A DNA stretch of 64,000 nt, taken from the NCBI RefSeq assembly GCF_001307195.1, contig NZ_CP012808.1, positions 868,001-932,000 on the forward strand, read 5' to 3'. Origin of the DNA: Acinetobacter equi (GTDB lineage: Bacteria > Pseudomonadota > Gammaproteobacteria > Pseudomonadales > Moraxellaceae). Within the stretch, counting starts at the first letter, position 1; every line of letters starts with the position of its first letter. Below the pieces are notes generated by a model. It worked only from the letters and a program-made list of their open reading frames with translations, made no database searches and was not told the origin of the DNA. Made by a program: the position numbers and the translations under genes. Of the stretch, positions 39,177-49,406 are shown piece by piece.

Positions 39177-39194
39177 TGTAGTCTTTCGCTTACA
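39177..39194 (-). promoter_or_regulatory. Candidate GacA-binding upstream activating sequence
   Basis: The minus strand reads TGTAAGCGAAAGACTACA. Against the GacA box TGTAAG-N6-CTTACA, the left half is perfect and the right half matches four of six. Its centre is about 65 bp upstream of the predicted start of the Csr-type RNA, the spacing seen for rsmY and rsmZ in pseudomonads. Confidence 0.65.
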
Positions 39195-39217
39195 TGATTG
39201 ATTAAATAATATTCATA

Positions 39218-39763
39218 TTAAGCGCTAACATATTGAATAATTTTATCAAAAGCTGCTTTTAAAGCTTTTTCATCAAATTCATTGGCTTCAAATTCTTCAC
39301 TTTTATTTCTAGAGAAGATATCTCGAATTTCCACCACTGCATTGCTATCAATCATGCCCAATTGTGTACAAACTTGTCGAATTTGATCGATTGATCGAGA
39401 TCCATTGGTACTGCCATATCCTACGTATGCTGCTGGTTTTCCACCCCATTCTTTACCTAAGTAATCGAGTGCATTTTTGAGAGCAGGGCTATAGCCGTGA
39501 TTGTATTCAGGGCTAATTAGAATATAGGCATCGCCTGTTGCAATTTTATCTGCCCAAGCCTGTTGTTTTGGCTGATTATAAATACCAGACATAGGAGAAT
39601 TACTACCTGCAAAAATAGGTAAATTCCATTCTTTTAGATCGATTAATTCAAGTTCAATAGTTTGCCATTGTTGGCGTTCGAAGCTTTGGTGAATCCATTT
39701 TGCAATTTTAATTGCAGTACGCCCTTCACGCACACTGCCAATGAGTACTTGTATTTTCATCAT
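39218..39763 (-). CDS. NADPH-dependent FMN reductase family protein
   Basis: A 181-residue flavodoxin-fold oxidoreductase. The FMN phosphate loop is GSVREGRTA (about residues 9-17), and the flavin-binding LISPEYNHGYSPALKNALDYL segment (about 83-103) is typical of the YieF/ArsH-like FMN reductases. It may reduce quinones, azo dyes or metals; the donor is probably NAD(P)H. Two adjacent ATGs (39763, 39760) are possible starts. It is not linked to the ssu operon and is unlikely to be SsuE. The promoter would share the minus-strand orientation with the small RNA downstream. Confidence 0.9.
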   Translation of the reverse strand: MMKIQVLIGSVREGRTAIKIAKWIHQSFERQQWQTIELELIDLKEWNLPIFAGSNSPMSGIYNQPKQQAWADKIATGDAYILISPEYNHGYSPALKNALDYLGKEWGGKPAAYVGYGSTNGSRSIDQIRQVCTQLGMIDSNAVVEIRDIFSRNKSEEFEANEFDEKALKAAFDKIIQYVSA

Positions 39764-39881
39764 GTTCTTCTATAGAAATAAAATGTTTAATTTTAAAGTT
39801 ATGATATTGCTAGAGATGATGGAAATATAAATTTGTATGTATTTATTAAACTATTATTTTTCTTATAATTAATTTAAAAAT

Positions 39882-39905
39882 AAAAAGCCTCAAAAGAGGC
39901 TTTTT
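39882..39905 (-). terminator. Rho-independent terminator of ileS-lspA-fkpB
   Basis: AAAAAGCCTC and GAGGCTTTTT pair around AAAA, with T-runs on both strands, ten bases beyond the fkpB stop. Confidence 0.9.
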
Positions 39906-39915
39906 ATTTTAGGGA

Positions 39916-40398
39916 TTACATGATTTTAATACCTTGTTGTCCTGCAGGTGTTACTTTGAAAATTTCTACTTCAAATGTAATATTTTTGCCTGCTAAAGGA
40001 TGGTTAAAATCAACTTCGGTAATATCATCACCTACAGTTTTAACCACACCATAAAGACTTGATTTTGCTTTGTCTTCGAATTCAATCATATGACCAACAA
40101 TAGGACGTTGTTCAAATTTGATTGTATCGAACTTTTGTACGTTTTCTGGATTCCATGGACCAAAAGCATCTTCAGGAAGAAGACTAACCGTACGACGGTC
40201 TCCAGCACGTAAACCAAATAATGCTTTTTCAAAGCCAGGTAGTAAATTACCATCGCCAACTACAAGGCTTACAGGCTCTTCACGACTACGAGTGTTGTCA
40301 ATCTCAGGGCCATTTTCAATTGCAACTGAGAAATGAAGTTCAACTTTAGCACCTTCTGCTACACGTGTTTCTTCATTTGGATTAATAAAATCTGTCAT
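39916..40398 (-). CDS. fkpB: FKBP-type peptidyl-prolyl isomerase (SlpA/FkpB type)
   Basis: A 160-residue cytosolic proline isomerase of the SlyD-like FKBP group. Visible motifs are GAKVELHFSVAIENG (strand 1), SLVVGDGNLLPGFEKALFGLRAGD (about residues 44-67) with the inserted chaperone flap after FGPWNPENVQKFD, and the closing VDFNHPLAGKNITFEVEIFKV (about 129-149). Lacking a His-rich tail, it is FkpB rather than SlyD. It overlaps lspA by four bases (ATGA), the same gene order as in E. coli ileS-lspA-fkpB. Confidence 0.93.
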   Translation of the reverse strand: MTDFINPNEETRVAEGAKVELHFSVAIENGPEIDNTRSREEPVSLVVGDGNLLPGFEKALFGLRAGDRRTVSLLPEDAFGPWNPENVQKFDTIKFEQRPIVGHMIEFEDKAKSSLYGVVKTVGDDITEVDFNHPLAGKNITFEVEIFKVTPAGQQGIKIM

Positions 40399-40931
40399 TT
40401 TTGCGCTTCCGCATGTTGGATACGTTTTTTCTCAAGGAAGAAAGTATCAATCAACAATAAAATTGTACCAAGTGTAATGGCACTGTCTGCAATATTAAAT
40501 GCAGGGAAGTGACTGTTGTTGTAGTACACATGGATAAAATCGACCACATAACCTAAAGATACACGGTCAATTAAATTTCCAATTGCACCACCTAAAATAA
40601 GTGCAATTGCAATTGGGAGTACTTTTACATTTTTCGGCATACGCATGAGCCAAAAAACAAAAACAACAGACACAATTCCTGCAAGGGCTGTAAAGAAATA
40701 ACGTTGCCATCCACCAGCATCGGACAAGAAACTAAAAGCTGCGCCATAGTTATATAATAATGTCCAATTTAAAAAGGGCATTACAGGTACAGGATCTGCA
40801 TAATGCAAATGTGTAACAGCAATCCATTTCGTCCATTGATCTAGAATAATTGCGATAATGGATAACCCCACCCACACTAAATTGTGTGAGTAGAATTGAA
40901 AGAAGCCCTTTTTATGATGTGGATTAGGCAT
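40395..40931 (-). CDS. lspA: Lipoprotein signal peptidase
   Basis: Inner-membrane aspartyl protease (signal peptidase II) that cleaves prolipoproteins before the lipid-modified Cys. I use the ATG at 40929-40931, which overlaps the ileS stop and gives 178 residues; a longer frame lies inside ileS. Four membrane helices are seen. The catalytic pair is Asp122 ([15 protein letters not shown]) and Asp149 (FNIADSAI). Several lipoproteins in this window are substrates in principle. It is translationally coupled to both ileS and fkpB. Confidence 0.96.
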   Translation of the reverse strand: MPNPHHKKGFFQFYSHNLVWVGLSIIAIILDQWTKWIAVTHLHYADPVPVMPFLNWTLLYNYGAAFSFLSDAGGWQRYFFTALAGIVSVVFVFWLMRMPKNVKVLPIAIALILGGAIGNLIDRVSLGYVVDFIHVYYNNSHFPAFNIADSAITLGTILLLIDTFFLEKKRIQHAEAQK

Positions 40932-43770
40932 ATTTTCTCTCTTCGCCTTGGCCTGTAGGAAGGTTAATAATACAACGACCACATAAGCCTGGATGTGCAG
41001 AATGTGTATTTACATCTGGAAGCACATGCCAGCAACGTGCACATTTTTCACCATCTGCTGCTGAAATTTTAACGCGTAAACCTTCAAGTTCAGATTCTTG
41101 ACCTTGTGCTGCGTCAAATGCATTGACAATAACCTGAGAGGTAATAAGAACAAAACGAAGCTCATCACCCAGTTTGTCTAATACAGCTTTAAGCTCTGCA
41201 GAAGCCCAAAGTTCAACTTTAGCAGATAGGTTAGAACCCACTAGTTTTGCATTACGTGCTGCTTCAATATGTTTATTCACAGCAGATTTAATGCTAATGA
41301 GCGTTTGCCATTCAGCTTCTGAAACTACGTTTGCTGTAGAGGCAACAGGAATGTCATACCATTCAGCTGTAAATACGTATTTTTCAGATTGTTCTGGAAT
41401 TAAAGGCCATGCTTCTTGAGCTGTAAAGCTTAAGATTGGTGACATCCAACGAACAAATGCTTGTACCAAGTGATACAACGCAGTTTGTGCAGAATGACGT
41501 GCTTGTGAATCTGCTTTTGTTGTGTATTGACGGTCTTTGATGATGTCTAGGTAGAAACCACCTAAGTCATTAATACAGAAGTTTGTTAAAGCATTTGTAA
41601 CGATATGGAAGTTCATATCTTCATATGCTTTCTTAATTGTTTCTTGAACGTCGCTTGCACGCTGTAAGATATATTGATCAAGTGCGATTAATTGGTCTAC
41701 AGGAAGTGCATCAGTAGATGGTTTGAAACCATTTAAGTTCGCAAGTAAGAAGCGAAGCGTATTACGGATACGACGGTAACCATCAGATGCACGGCTAAAG
41801 ATTTCTTTACCCGCTGTCATTTCATAACGGTAATCTGCAGATGCGATCCAGAAACGAAGACCATCAGCACCCATATCTTTAATGATGTCTTGTGGTGTGA
41901 TCACGTTACCAATAGATTTTGACATCTTACGGCCTTTTTCATCGACTACGAAACCGTGAGTCAATAAGCCTTTGTAAGGTGCGCGTCCATTAATTGCAAT
42001 TGACGTTAATAATGAAGATTGGAACCAACCACGATGTTGATCTGAACCTTCAAGATATAAGTCTGCTGGATCAGTCAGTTCTTCACGTTCACGAAGTACT
42101 GCATAGTGCGTTGTACCAGAGTCAAACCATACGTCTAGCGTATCGCGTACTGCATTGTATTGTTCAGCATCAGCACCAATGAACTCAGCTGCATCACGGT
42201 TATACCAACCATCAATACCTTCTTGTTCAATCAGTTTAGCAACTTCTTCAATTAATTCAGGCGTACGTGGGTGCAATTCATTCGTATCTTTATGAACGAA
42301 GAATGGGATTGGAACACCCCAAGTACGTTGACGAGAAATACACCAATCTGGACGACCGTCAATCATTGCTTGAATACGGTTTTTACCCCAATCTGGAACG
42401 AAGCTGATGTCGTTTTCAATTGCATTTAATGCACCTTGACGTAAACCTTTTTCATCCATGCTAATGAACCATTGTGGTGTTGCACGGAAGATAATTGGTG
42501 TTTTATGACGCCAGCAGTGAGGGTAGCTATGTTTGATCGCAACATGTGCCCAAAGTTTGCCTGCCTCAGTTAAAGCAGCAATAATTTTTGGATTTGCTTT
42601 ATAGATATGTTCGCCTGGGAACAGTGGTGAAGTTGGTAAATAAACACCATTACCACCGACAGGATTTTCAACTTTTAAGTTATATAGTAAACCAACTTTA
42701 TAGTCATCTACACCGTGACCTGGTGCTGTATGTACTGCACCTGTACCACTTGTTGCAATAACGTGTTCACCTAAAATTACAGGTACTTGACGCTCTGTAA
42801 TTAAAGGATGTTGAAGAACTAAGTTTTCTAATTTAGCACCAACAAAGTCTGCAATAACTTCGAAAGATTCAAAGCCATAACGCTCAGTTGCAGATTGTAC
42901 TAAATCTTTTGCAAGAATAAGGTTTTGTGCTGCTTTATTTTCACCTGTTGCTTGAACAAGTTGATATTCAATTTCAGCATGAAGAGAAACAGCTTGGTTT
43001 GCAGGCATAGTCCAAGGAGTTGTTGTCCAAATAACGATATCTGTCGAATCTGTAACAGTTACGCCTAAACGTGCAGATAAATCAGCTAAATCAACAACTG
43101 TGAAACCAACGTCAATCGCATCAGATTTTTTATCTTCGTATTCAACTTCTGCTTCAGCTAAAGCTGAACCACAGTCTAAACACCAGTTCACTGGTTTAAG
43201 ACCTGGTTGAATATGACCGTTTTTAGCAATAGCACCTAATGAACGAACAATATCAGCTTCTTGTTTGAAGTTCATTGTAAGGTAAGGATTATCCCAATCA
43301 CCAAATACGCCCATACGAATGAAGTCTTTCTTTTGTAAGTCGACTTGAGTGTAAGCATATTCGCGGCAAGCTTTACGGAAAGTTGAAGCATCAACTTTAA
43401 CGCCAACTTTACCTACTTTTTCTTCTACTTTAAGTTCAATAGGTAAACCATGACAGTCCCAACCTGGTACATATGGTGCATCAAAGCCATCCATTACACG
43501 GCTTTTAATAATAATATCTTTAAGAACTTTATTGACTGCGTGACCTAAATGGATTTGTCCATTTGCATACGGAGGACCGTCGTGAAGCACATACTTTTTT
43601 TTGCCAATTCGCGATGCACGAATCTGCTGATAAATGTTATCGGCATACCACTCTTCTAACCATTTCGCTTCACGTACTGCTAGATTTGCTTTCATTGCAA
43701 AGTCAGTACCTGGGAGGTTTAGCGTGGCTTTATAGTCCACTGCATTTTCAGGAGTTTGCTTATCGCTCAT
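40924..43770 (-). CDS. ileS: Isoleucyl-tRNA synthetase
   Basis: Class I synthetase charging tRNA-Ile, 948 residues. The HIGH motif is in [16 protein letters not shown] (about residues 65-80), the editing domain in the middle carries the threonine-rich [13 protein letters not shown] segment, KMSKS is in [13 protein letters not shown] (about 610), and a C-terminal zinc finger (CARCWHV and CGRC, about 910-935) is intact. This is the mupirocin-sensitive eubacterial type. It heads the ileS-lspA-fkpB operon; ribF lies 60 bases upstream and may be cotranscribed. Confidence 0.98.
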   Translation of the reverse strand: MSDKQTPENAVDYKATLNLPGTDFAMKANLAVREAKWLEEWYADNIYQQIRASRIGKKKYVLHDGPPYANGQIHLGHAVNKVLKDIIIKSRVMDGFDAPYVPGWDCHGLPIELKVEEKVGKVGVKVDASTFRKACREYAYTQVDLQKKDFIRMGVFGDWDNPYLTMNFKQEADIVRSLGAIAKNGHIQPGLKPVNWCLDCGSALAEAEVEYEDKKSDAIDVGFTVVDLADLSARLGVTVTDSTDIVIWTTTPWTMPANQAVSLHAEIEYQLVQATGENKAAQNLILAKDLVQSATERYGFESFEVIADFVGAKLENLVLQHPLITERQVPVILGEHVIATSGTGAVHTAPGHGVDDYKVGLLYNLKVENPVGGNGVYLPTSPLFPGEHIYKANPKIIAALTEAGKLWAHVAIKHSYPHCWRHKTPIIFRATPQWFISMDEKGLRQGALNAIENDISFVPDWGKNRIQAMIDGRPDWCISRQRTWGVPIPFFVHKDTNELHPRTPELIEEVAKLIEQEGIDGWYNRDAAEFIGADAEQYNAVRDTLDVWFDSGTTHYAVLREREELTDPADLYLEGSDQHRGWFQSSLLTSIAINGRAPYKGLLTHGFVVDEKGRKMSKSIGNVITPQDIIKDMGADGLRFWIASADYRYEMTAGKEIFSRASDGYRRIRNTLRFLLANLNGFKPSTDALPVDQLIALDQYILQRASDVQETIKKAYEDMNFHIVTNALTNFCINDLGGFYLDIIKDRQYTTKADSQARHSAQTALYHLVQAFVRWMSPILSFTAQEAWPLIPEQSEKYVFTAEWYDIPVASTANVVSEAEWQTLISIKSAVNKHIEAARNAKLVGSNLSAKVELWASAELKAVLDKLGDELRFVLITSQVIVNAFDAAQGQESELEGLRVKISAADGEKCARCWHVLPDVNTHSAHPGLCGRCIINLPTGQGEERKYA

Positions 43771-43830
43771 GCAAGTTGTCTTCCAATTAAATCAGTGTAG
43801 AACTGACGCGTTTTACATTAAAAAAAGTTG

Positions 43831-44835
43831 TTATTTAAATGGAAAAGATGAATTGTTGAGACGAAACTCAAGAAGTTTCTCAACATCATCATCAATTCCA
43901 GCTTTTAGTGCTTCAAGCGAAGGGTAGTCCTTTTCACCATGAAGATAGTTCAAGAACGTCACCCGCATTAATAGGCCATACAGATTAGCAGAAACTTCAG
44001 GGAAATGTACTTCTAATCGCCATTCTGGATGTGCTTGTTTGATTGCGGGACGAGTACCGACATGACCTGCACCAAATAATGCAGTAGGGGTATATCCAGC
44101 AATACCTATTTTACTTGGATTTTCATTTTTTACTTTCGCTTGTAATGATTCTGTTTCACAAATTACTTCAACGCCATAAATACCATTTAAACAAGGTTTA
44201 TGACGATTTAAACGAACATTAATTGTTGGAAAATTAATGGTTCGTCCAATTTGATCTCCATATTGCACACGACCCGTAATGCTATATGGACGACCCAATA
44301 ATTTGGCAGCAAGGGCTAGGTCATCTGCCTGTAGTGTTTGACGAATACGAGTTGAACTGACGCGTTCGCCATCTAAAAGAATAGTTTCTAGATTGGTAAC
44401 ATGAAAACCATATTGCTTTAAAAATTCACTGTTTCCTTGACGGTTTTTGCCAAAATGAAAATCATCGCCTAGTACTAGATGTTGAGCACTTAATTTTTCT
44501 TTTAATATTTGGGCAAATTCTTCGGCATTTAAGCTTCTAAAATGATGATCAAATTTTGCAACAATAACGTAATCGACACCAAGTTCAGCTAAATATTCTA
44601 CTTTTTCACGTAATGAACTAATGCGGGGAGGCGCATCATAAGCCTTAAAAAATTCTAAAGGCTGTGGCTCAAAAATCATGATAGCCGTTTTTAAATTCTG
44701 TTCTGACGCAATGTGCTTGAGCTGCTTGATCATGGCTTGATGACCAAGATGCACGCCATCAAAATTACCTATTGTAACCGCCGTGTGAGGTAACTCAGAA
44801 TGCGTAGATAAAGCGTTTAAGCGCAGTAACTTCAT
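43831..44835 (-). CDS. ribF: Bifunctional riboflavin kinase / FAD synthetase
   Basis: Makes FMN and then FAD from riboflavin. The N-terminal nucleotidyltransferase domain has TIGNFDGVHLGHQAMI (about residues 21-36) and VLGDDFHFGKNRQGN. The C-terminal kinase domain has GRVQYGDQIGRTINFPTINV (about 190-210). I chose the ATG at 44833-44835 (MKLLRLNAL), giving 334 residues, the family norm; a start at 44880 would add 15 residues. Neither has a good ribosome site. The ribF-ileS-lspA order is common in proteobacteria. Confidence 0.95.
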   Translation of the reverse strand: MKLLRLNALSTHSELPHTAVTIGNFDGVHLGHQAMIKQLKHIASEQNLKTAIMIFEPQPLEFFKAYDAPPRISSLREKVEYLAELGVDYVIVAKFDHHFRSLNAEEFAQILKEKLSAQHLVLGDDFHFGKNRQGNSEFLKQYGFHVTNLETILLDGERVSSTRIRQTLQADDLALAAKLLGRPYSITGRVQYGDQIGRTINFPTINVRLNRHKPCLNGIYGVEVICETESLQAKVKNENPSKIGIAGYTPTALFGAGHVGTRPAIKQAHPEWRLEVHFPEVSANLYGLLMRVTFLNYLHGEKDYPSLEALKAGIDDDVEKLLEFRLNNSSFPFK

Positions 44836-45032
44836 GGACAAATAATTAAAATTAAATTTATGAGGACTATATATTGCCATATTCTAATGATTTCGTCTTG
44901 TTGTTCTGTTTTTATCCAAGAAAAAGTTATTTTAAAATCTAAAATTTTTGGCTAGGTTGTAGATAAAAATATTGATGACTTTAATGAATTCTCGTTTAAT
45001 GGGTCTGTTTTAAACGTGAAATAAGGTTGTTT

Positions 45033-45596
45033 ATGTCAGATTTAGCACTGATTATGGCATTGCCAAATGAGTCCAAAGGTTTATTTGAAGCAGAAGGAAT
45101 TCAAGTGAATTACAGCGGTATTGGTAAAGTAAATGCTGCGTTTAAAGCATTTGAAGTGATTCAAAAAACTGGATGTAATACCTTATTAAATTTAGGTACA
45201 GCAGGAAGTTCGCATTTTAATGCACATGATTTGGTGGAAGTTACGCAATTTGTACAGCGTGATATGGATGTCTCACCATTAGGTTTTGAAGTAGGTGTTA
45301 CACCTGTTGATACAGATTATCCTGCTGCCATTCATTTAGATGAATACTTTGAGCATTTACCTAAAGGTATCTGTGGTACAGGCGATAATTTTGAGGTTGG
45401 AATACCTAAAGTACCGTGTAATTTAGTTGATATGGAAGGTTATGCACTTGCAAAAGTTTGTAAGCGTTTAGGTGTGCGCTTAATTTCTGTCAAATATATT
45501 ACCGATGGTGCAGATGATGCTGCTCATTTAGATTGGGAAGAAAATTTATTATTTGGTGCTAAAAAACTTTTAGAATTATATCAATTAATAAAGTAA
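45033..45596 (+). CDS. MTA/SAH-type nucleosidase family protein
   Basis: A 187-residue nucleoside phosphorylase-fold protein close to 5'-methylthioadenosine/S-adenosylhomocysteine nucleosidases. It has the SGIGKVNAAFKAFEVI segment (about residues 29-44), LLNLGTAGS (about 53), the substrate-contact VDMEGYALAKVC (about 132-143), and the catalytic Asp in YITDGADD (about 157). It is shorter than the 230-residue MTAN of E. coli, so its exact substrate is uncertain. I use the ATG at 45033, with AAGG seven bases upstream, over a TTG two codons earlier. Divergent from ribF. Confidence 0.85.
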   Translation: MSDLALIMALPNESKGLFEAEGIQVNYSGIGKVNAAFKAFEVIQKTGCNTLLNLGTAGSSHFNAHDLVEVTQFVQRDMDVSPLGFEVGVTPVDTDYPAAIHLDEYFEHLPKGICGTGDNFEVGIPKVPCNLVDMEGYALAKVCKRLGVRLISVKYITDGADDAAHLDWEENLLFGAKKLLELYQLIK

Positions 45597-45653
45597 TAGA
45601 GCATTCGGCGACCATAGTATTCTATGGTCGTATGCCAAAATCATCGCAAGCGA

Positions 45654-46277
45654 TCATTTGTTTTCATTACGTGGAAGAATACCGTAAAGCATCATGTGAA
45701 CAGTATGTTGAATAATACGTTGTTGCATGCTGCGGTTACGCAATGTTTTTCCTGTGACCATTTCCATTTGAGTAGAAAAGTCAGCATAGTTTTGAGTAAT
45801 AGCCCAAATATTTAAAATAAGTAATTCAGGGTCAATATCTGTTGAAATTTTACCTTGTTCTTGCCACATGATAATGACTTTAGCTTTACGTTTAACTAAC
45901 TTTTTCAAAGGACCTTTTAAAATATCGAGAATATGTGGGGCACCTTGAATAAGCTCTAATGCAAACAAACGAGAAGCTTTTGGCTGAGTGCGAGAAACTT
46001 CAATTTTTTGCAATAAATAATTTGTTATAGCTTCATCGGGTTCAAGTTCAGTTTCAAGCGTTTGCAATGGAGCTAACCATTTTTGAAGTACAGTTGTTAG
46101 TACTTCAACATATAAAGCTTCTTTATTTTCATAATAATAGAAAATATTTGACTTATGCATTTCTGCAATTTGTGCAATTTCATCTAAGCTAGCTCCATTG
46201 AAGCCATATAGTGAAAAGACATCTAATGCTGCACTGAGAAGTTGATGACGCTTTTGCGTACTCTTTTTTTGTTCCAT
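45654..46277 (-). CDS. TetR family regulator (RutR-like)
   Basis: A 207-residue TetR-type repressor. The N-terminal helix-turn-helix (about residues 9-55) reads LLSAALDVFSLYGFNGASL and IAEMHKSNIFYYYENKEALY. The C-terminal part resembles the RutR group (FALELIQGAPHILDILKGPLKKLV, LLILNIWAITQNYADF), whose E. coli member senses uracil and controls pyrimidine breakdown. The ATG at 46277 is preferred over an upstream TTG. No target genes are adjacent; the ssu operon next to it is probably under separate control. Confidence 0.87.
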   Translation of the reverse strand: MEQKKSTQKRHQLLSAALDVFSLYGFNGASLDEIAQIAEMHKSNIFYYYENKEALYVEVLTTVLQKWLAPLQTLETELEPDEAITNYLLQKIEVSRTQPKASRLFALELIQGAPHILDILKGPLKKLVKRKAKVIIMWQEQGKISTDIDPELLILNIWAITQNYADFSTQMEMVTGKTLRNRSMQQRIIQHTVHMMLYGILPRNENK

Positions 46278-46548
46278 TATCAATTTAAACGAAAGAAAAG
46301 GGGAATGTTAATTGTACGGCAATTCATCAGTTTTGTGCATAATGAATATTAATATTTTTATTATTTATTTGAAAGAATAAAAAAAGATAAAAAACAATAA
46401 GTATTAACTGTTTATAGGTTATAGAAAATACTTCAAAGTATGGTCAGATTTAAATTTGAACTGAGATTAATCAAAATATAATCACATGAAATTTAATATG
46501 AATAATAAAATAATGTATAAGAAAAAGTTACTTGATTATGGAGTGATG

Positions 46549-46574
46549 AGTCCTTCAAGGGCGAATGAAGGACT
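46549..46574. repeat. Hairpin downstream of ssuB
   Basis: AGTCCTTCA and TGAAGGACT pair around an eight-base loop, directly after the ssuB stop. T follows only on the plus strand (four T), so it is a weak or non-standard terminator for the ssu operon. The rest of 46284-46582 shows nothing else I can support. Confidence 0.45.
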
Positions 46575-46582
46575 TTTAGGAT

Positions 46583-47386
46583 TTAAGTTGCAAGAACGGC
46601 ATGGAGGACTTCTTGTTCAAGTTTAGAAAATTCAATACCTTTTTGACGTGGTCGAGGTAATTTAACTTCAAATTGTTTTGCAATAAGTCCTTTATCTAAC
46701 AAAATAATACGGTCTGCAAGTTGGACTGCTTCACTAACGTCATGTGTGACTAACATGGCAGTGAAACCTTGTTCAGTCCAAAGTTTTTCAATTAAATTTT
46801 GCATGTCTAAACGTGTTAAAGCATCTAAAGCACCTAATGGTTCATCGAGCAATAAAATACGCGGTTTATGTGAAAGTGCACGTGCTAAAGCTGTACGTTG
46901 ACGCTGTCCACCAGAAAGTTGAGATGGCCATAGAGTGGCTTTTTCTTTTAAGCCTACTTTCTCTAGCATTGCAGATGCATTTGCATGTTGTTCTTTTGGT
47001 AAACCAAGTTGAACATTTTCCTCAATACTGCGCCAAGGAAGTAACCGTGGATCTTGGAACATGACACGAATGTCATCTGACGTTATACCTTCGCGTAAAT
47101 GGCGTGCTGACTTAAACTTAATTTCACCATAACTTGGTTGTTCTAAGTCTGCAATCAAACGAAGAAGTGTACTTTTACCACAGCCACTTCGTCCAACAAT
47201 CGCAACAAACTCACCAGGTTGTATATGTAAATCTAGATCTTCAAGTACGGTGACTTGTCCGTAAAGTTTATAGAGTTGTTCAATATTAATTTCTGCACCA
47301 ATAACTGCATTTGGATTAATATCAGCATTTAACTTTTCATGACTTGTAGAAGGCAAATTTTGTAATCCTACGCTTAAATCAGACAT
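46583..47386 (-). CDS. ssuB: Alkanesulfonate ABC transporter ATP-binding protein
   Basis: ATPase of the sulfonate importer, 267 residues. Walker A is GRSGCGKST (about residues 63-71), the signature motif [15 protein letters not shown] (about 137-151), Walker [14 protein letters not shown], and the switch His in [11 protein letters not shown] 30-residue N-terminal extension precedes the domain. It is the last gene of the operon, ten bases after ssuC. Sulfonates are used as sulfur source under sulfate limitation. Confidence 0.94.
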   Translation of the reverse strand: MSDLSVGLQNLPSTSHEKLNADINPNAVIGAEINIEQLYKLYGQVTVLEDLDLHIQPGEFVAIVGRSGCGKSTLLRLIADLEQPSYGEIKFKSARHLREGITSDDIRVMFQDPRLLPWRSIEENVQLGLPKEQHANASAMLEKVGLKEKATLWPSQLSGGQRQRTALARALSHKPRILLLDEPLGALDALTRLDMQNLIEKLWTEQGFTAMLVTHDVSEAVQLADRIILLDKGLIAKQFEVKLPRPRQKGIEFSKLEQEVLHAVLAT

Positions 47387-47396
47387 TTTATTTTCC

Positions 47397-48212
47397 TTAT
47401 TTTTGATAACCTGAGTGCCAACGCAATAGATATTTTTCTAATGCAACAGCCATGACATCTGCTAATTTTCCAAGTAGGGCATACAACAGAATACCAACTA
47501 AAACGATATCAGTTTGAAGAAATTCACGAGCATTCATAGTCATGTAACCAATACCAGCTTGAGCTGAAATAGTTTCTGCCACAATTAAAAGAACCCAAAC
47601 TAATCCCAAAGAAAAACGTAGACCTACTAAGATAGATGGCATTGCTCCAGGTAGAATAATTTCTTTATACAATTGCCAACGTGTTAGTCCATAGCTTTTA
47701 CCCATCTCAATAAGCTGAGGATCTACAGAACGAATACCATGATAGGTATTAATATAAATTGGAAAGAAAACACCAATTGCGACAAGAAATAATTTTGCAC
47801 TTTCATCAATTCCAAACCATAAAATAACTAATGGAATTAAAGCCAATGCTGGAATATTTCGAATCATTTGAATTGTGGTATCAAGCAGAGCAGAAGCAGC
47901 TTTTGAGGAACCATTCAGTAGGCCTAAGAGTAACCCTAATCCGCCACCAATCAATAATCCTAAAAGGGCGCGTCCTGCACTTACTTTGACATGCTCCCAC
48001 AGTTCACCACTAACAAGAAGTGTCCAAAATGCAGATACTACAGCAGTAGGGGCAGGTAATATTCTGCTTTCTAGAAGCCCTGTATTTGAAGCCAATTGCC
48101 AGATTAAGATGAGTGTAATTGGAACTAACCAAGGCAGCAAACGCTGCCCAAATTGTGTTCCACGTGAAACCTTATTTTTACTTAAGGTTTCAATTGAAAC
48201 TTTAGAAGTCAT
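47397..48212 (-). CDS. ssuC: Alkanesulfonate ABC transporter permease
   Basis: Inner-membrane permease of the SsuABC importer, 271 residues with six helices and the EAA-type loop [23 protein letters not shown] split here between about residues 166 and 188. The C-terminal [22 protein letters not shown] is family-typical. Its ATG overlaps the ssuD stop by one base (TAATG), so translation is coupled. Confidence 0.94.
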   Translation of the reverse strand: MTSKVSIETLSKNKVSRGTQFGQRLLPWLVPITLILIWQLASNTGLLESRILPAPTAVVSAFWTLLVSGELWEHVKVSAGRALLGLLIGGGLGLLLGLLNGSSKAASALLDTTIQMIRNIPALALIPLVILWFGIDESAKLFLVAIGVFFPIYINTYHGIRSVDPQLIEMGKSYGLTRWQLYKEIILPGAMPSILVGLRFSLGLVWVLLIVAETISAQAGIGYMTMNAREFLQTDIVLVGILLYALLGKLADVMAVALEKYLLRWHSGYQK

Positions 48213-49387
48213 TAAGCCGGCTCCTGTTGTTTTATTTCTTTTTTCGCCTCATCTGCAACGTAGTTATTCGCTACAATTTCACCAAAAGGACCTGTCAAAT
48301 TAGGCTGAGCTAATTTTTTACGTGTTTCAATTGGAAGAAGTGGGAAAACAAGTTCCGCAAAGCGAATTGATTCTTCTAAATGCGGATAGCCAGAGAAAAT
48401 AAATGTGCCAATGCCTAAATCTGCATATTCTTGAATACGTGCTGCTATAGTTTCTGGATCACCAACTAAAGCAGTTCCTGCACCACCACGGACTAGCCCA
48501 ACACCAGCCCATAAGTTTGGTGAAACTTCTAATTTACTACGATCACCATTATGTAGCTCAGCCATACGACGTTGACCTACTGAATCCATTTGTTTGAATT
48601 TTTGTTGCGCAGCTTGAATGGTTGCATCATCTACATATTGAATAAGTTCTTCTGCCGCTTTCCACGCTTCTTCATTTGTTTCACGCACAATTACATGTAA
48701 GCGAATACCGTAATTTAAAGTACGGCCTTTAGCTTCAGCTTTTGCTTTAACAACAGCAATTTTTTCTTTTACTGCCGCAGGAGGTTCGCCCCAAGTTAAA
48801 TATGTATCGACTTGGTCTGCCGCAAGTTCAATAGCATCTTCTGAGGAACCACCAAACCAAAGAGGTGGATATGGTTGTTGAACTGGTGGATAAAGTAACT
48901 TCGCGCCATCTACACTTAGGCGTTCACCATGAAATGTAAATGCTTCACCTGTATGAGATCGTTTTAAAATTTCACGCCAAATTGTTGTGTATTCAGTTGC
49001 AGTTTTATAGCGTGTCGAATGGTCTTCATATACGCCATCACCTTTAAGTTCTTGCTCATCGCCACCTGTAACCAAATTAAGTAATATACGGCCATTAGAT
49101 AAACGATCAAATGTTGCAGCCATACGTGCAGCAAGAGCAGGTGTTGTTACACCTGGACGTAATGCCACTAAAAATTTTAAATTTTTTGTAGCATCAATGA
49201 GGCTTGCTGCTGTAATCCATGGATCTTCGCAAGAACGACCAGTTGGAATAAGGACACCTTCATAACCTAAATTATCAACAGCAACAGCAATTTGCTTCAT
49301 ATAAGCATGATCAACCTGACGACCGCCTTTGCTTGTGCCTAAATAACGACTGTCACCATGGGTAGGAATAAACCAAAAAATTTTCAT
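48212..49387 (-). CDS. ssuD: FMNH2-dependent alkanesulfonate monooxygenase
   Basis: Flavin-dependent monooxygenase that splits alkanesulfonates into aldehyde and sulfite. The 391 residues form a luciferase-like TIM barrel beginning [17 protein letters not shown], with [46 protein letters not shown] and [15 protein letters not shown]. The start at 49385-49387 has GGACG upstream; the frame stays open further, but inside the ssuA 3' end. It needs FMNH2 from a reductase such as SsuE, which is absent from this operon. Confidence 0.96.
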   Translation of the reverse strand: MKIFWFIPTHGDSRYLGTSKGGRQVDHAYMKQIAVAVDNLGYEGVLIPTGRSCEDPWITAASLIDATKNLKFLVALRPGVTTPALAARMAATFDRLSNGRILLNLVTGGDEQELKGDGVYEDHSTRYKTATEYTTIWREILKRSHTGEAFTFHGERLSVDGAKLLYPPVQQPYPPLWFGGSSEDAIELAADQVDTYLTWGEPPAAVKEKIAVVKAKAEAKGRTLNYGIRLHVIVRETNEEAWKAAEELIQYVDDATIQAAQQKFKQMDSVGQRRMAELHNGDRSKLEVSPNLWAGVGLVRGGAGTALVGDPETIAARIQEYADLGIGTFIFSGYPHLEESIRFAELVFPLLPIETRKKLAQPNLTGPFGEIVANNYVADEAKKEIKQQEPA

Positions 49388-49406
49388 AACTTCGTCCTTC
49401 GAAATA

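Noticed and set aside
39218..39763. The missing SsuE flavin reductase
   Set aside because: It is of a different FMN-reductase branch (YieF/ArsH-like), lies 7 kb from the ssu operon, and shows no linkage to it.
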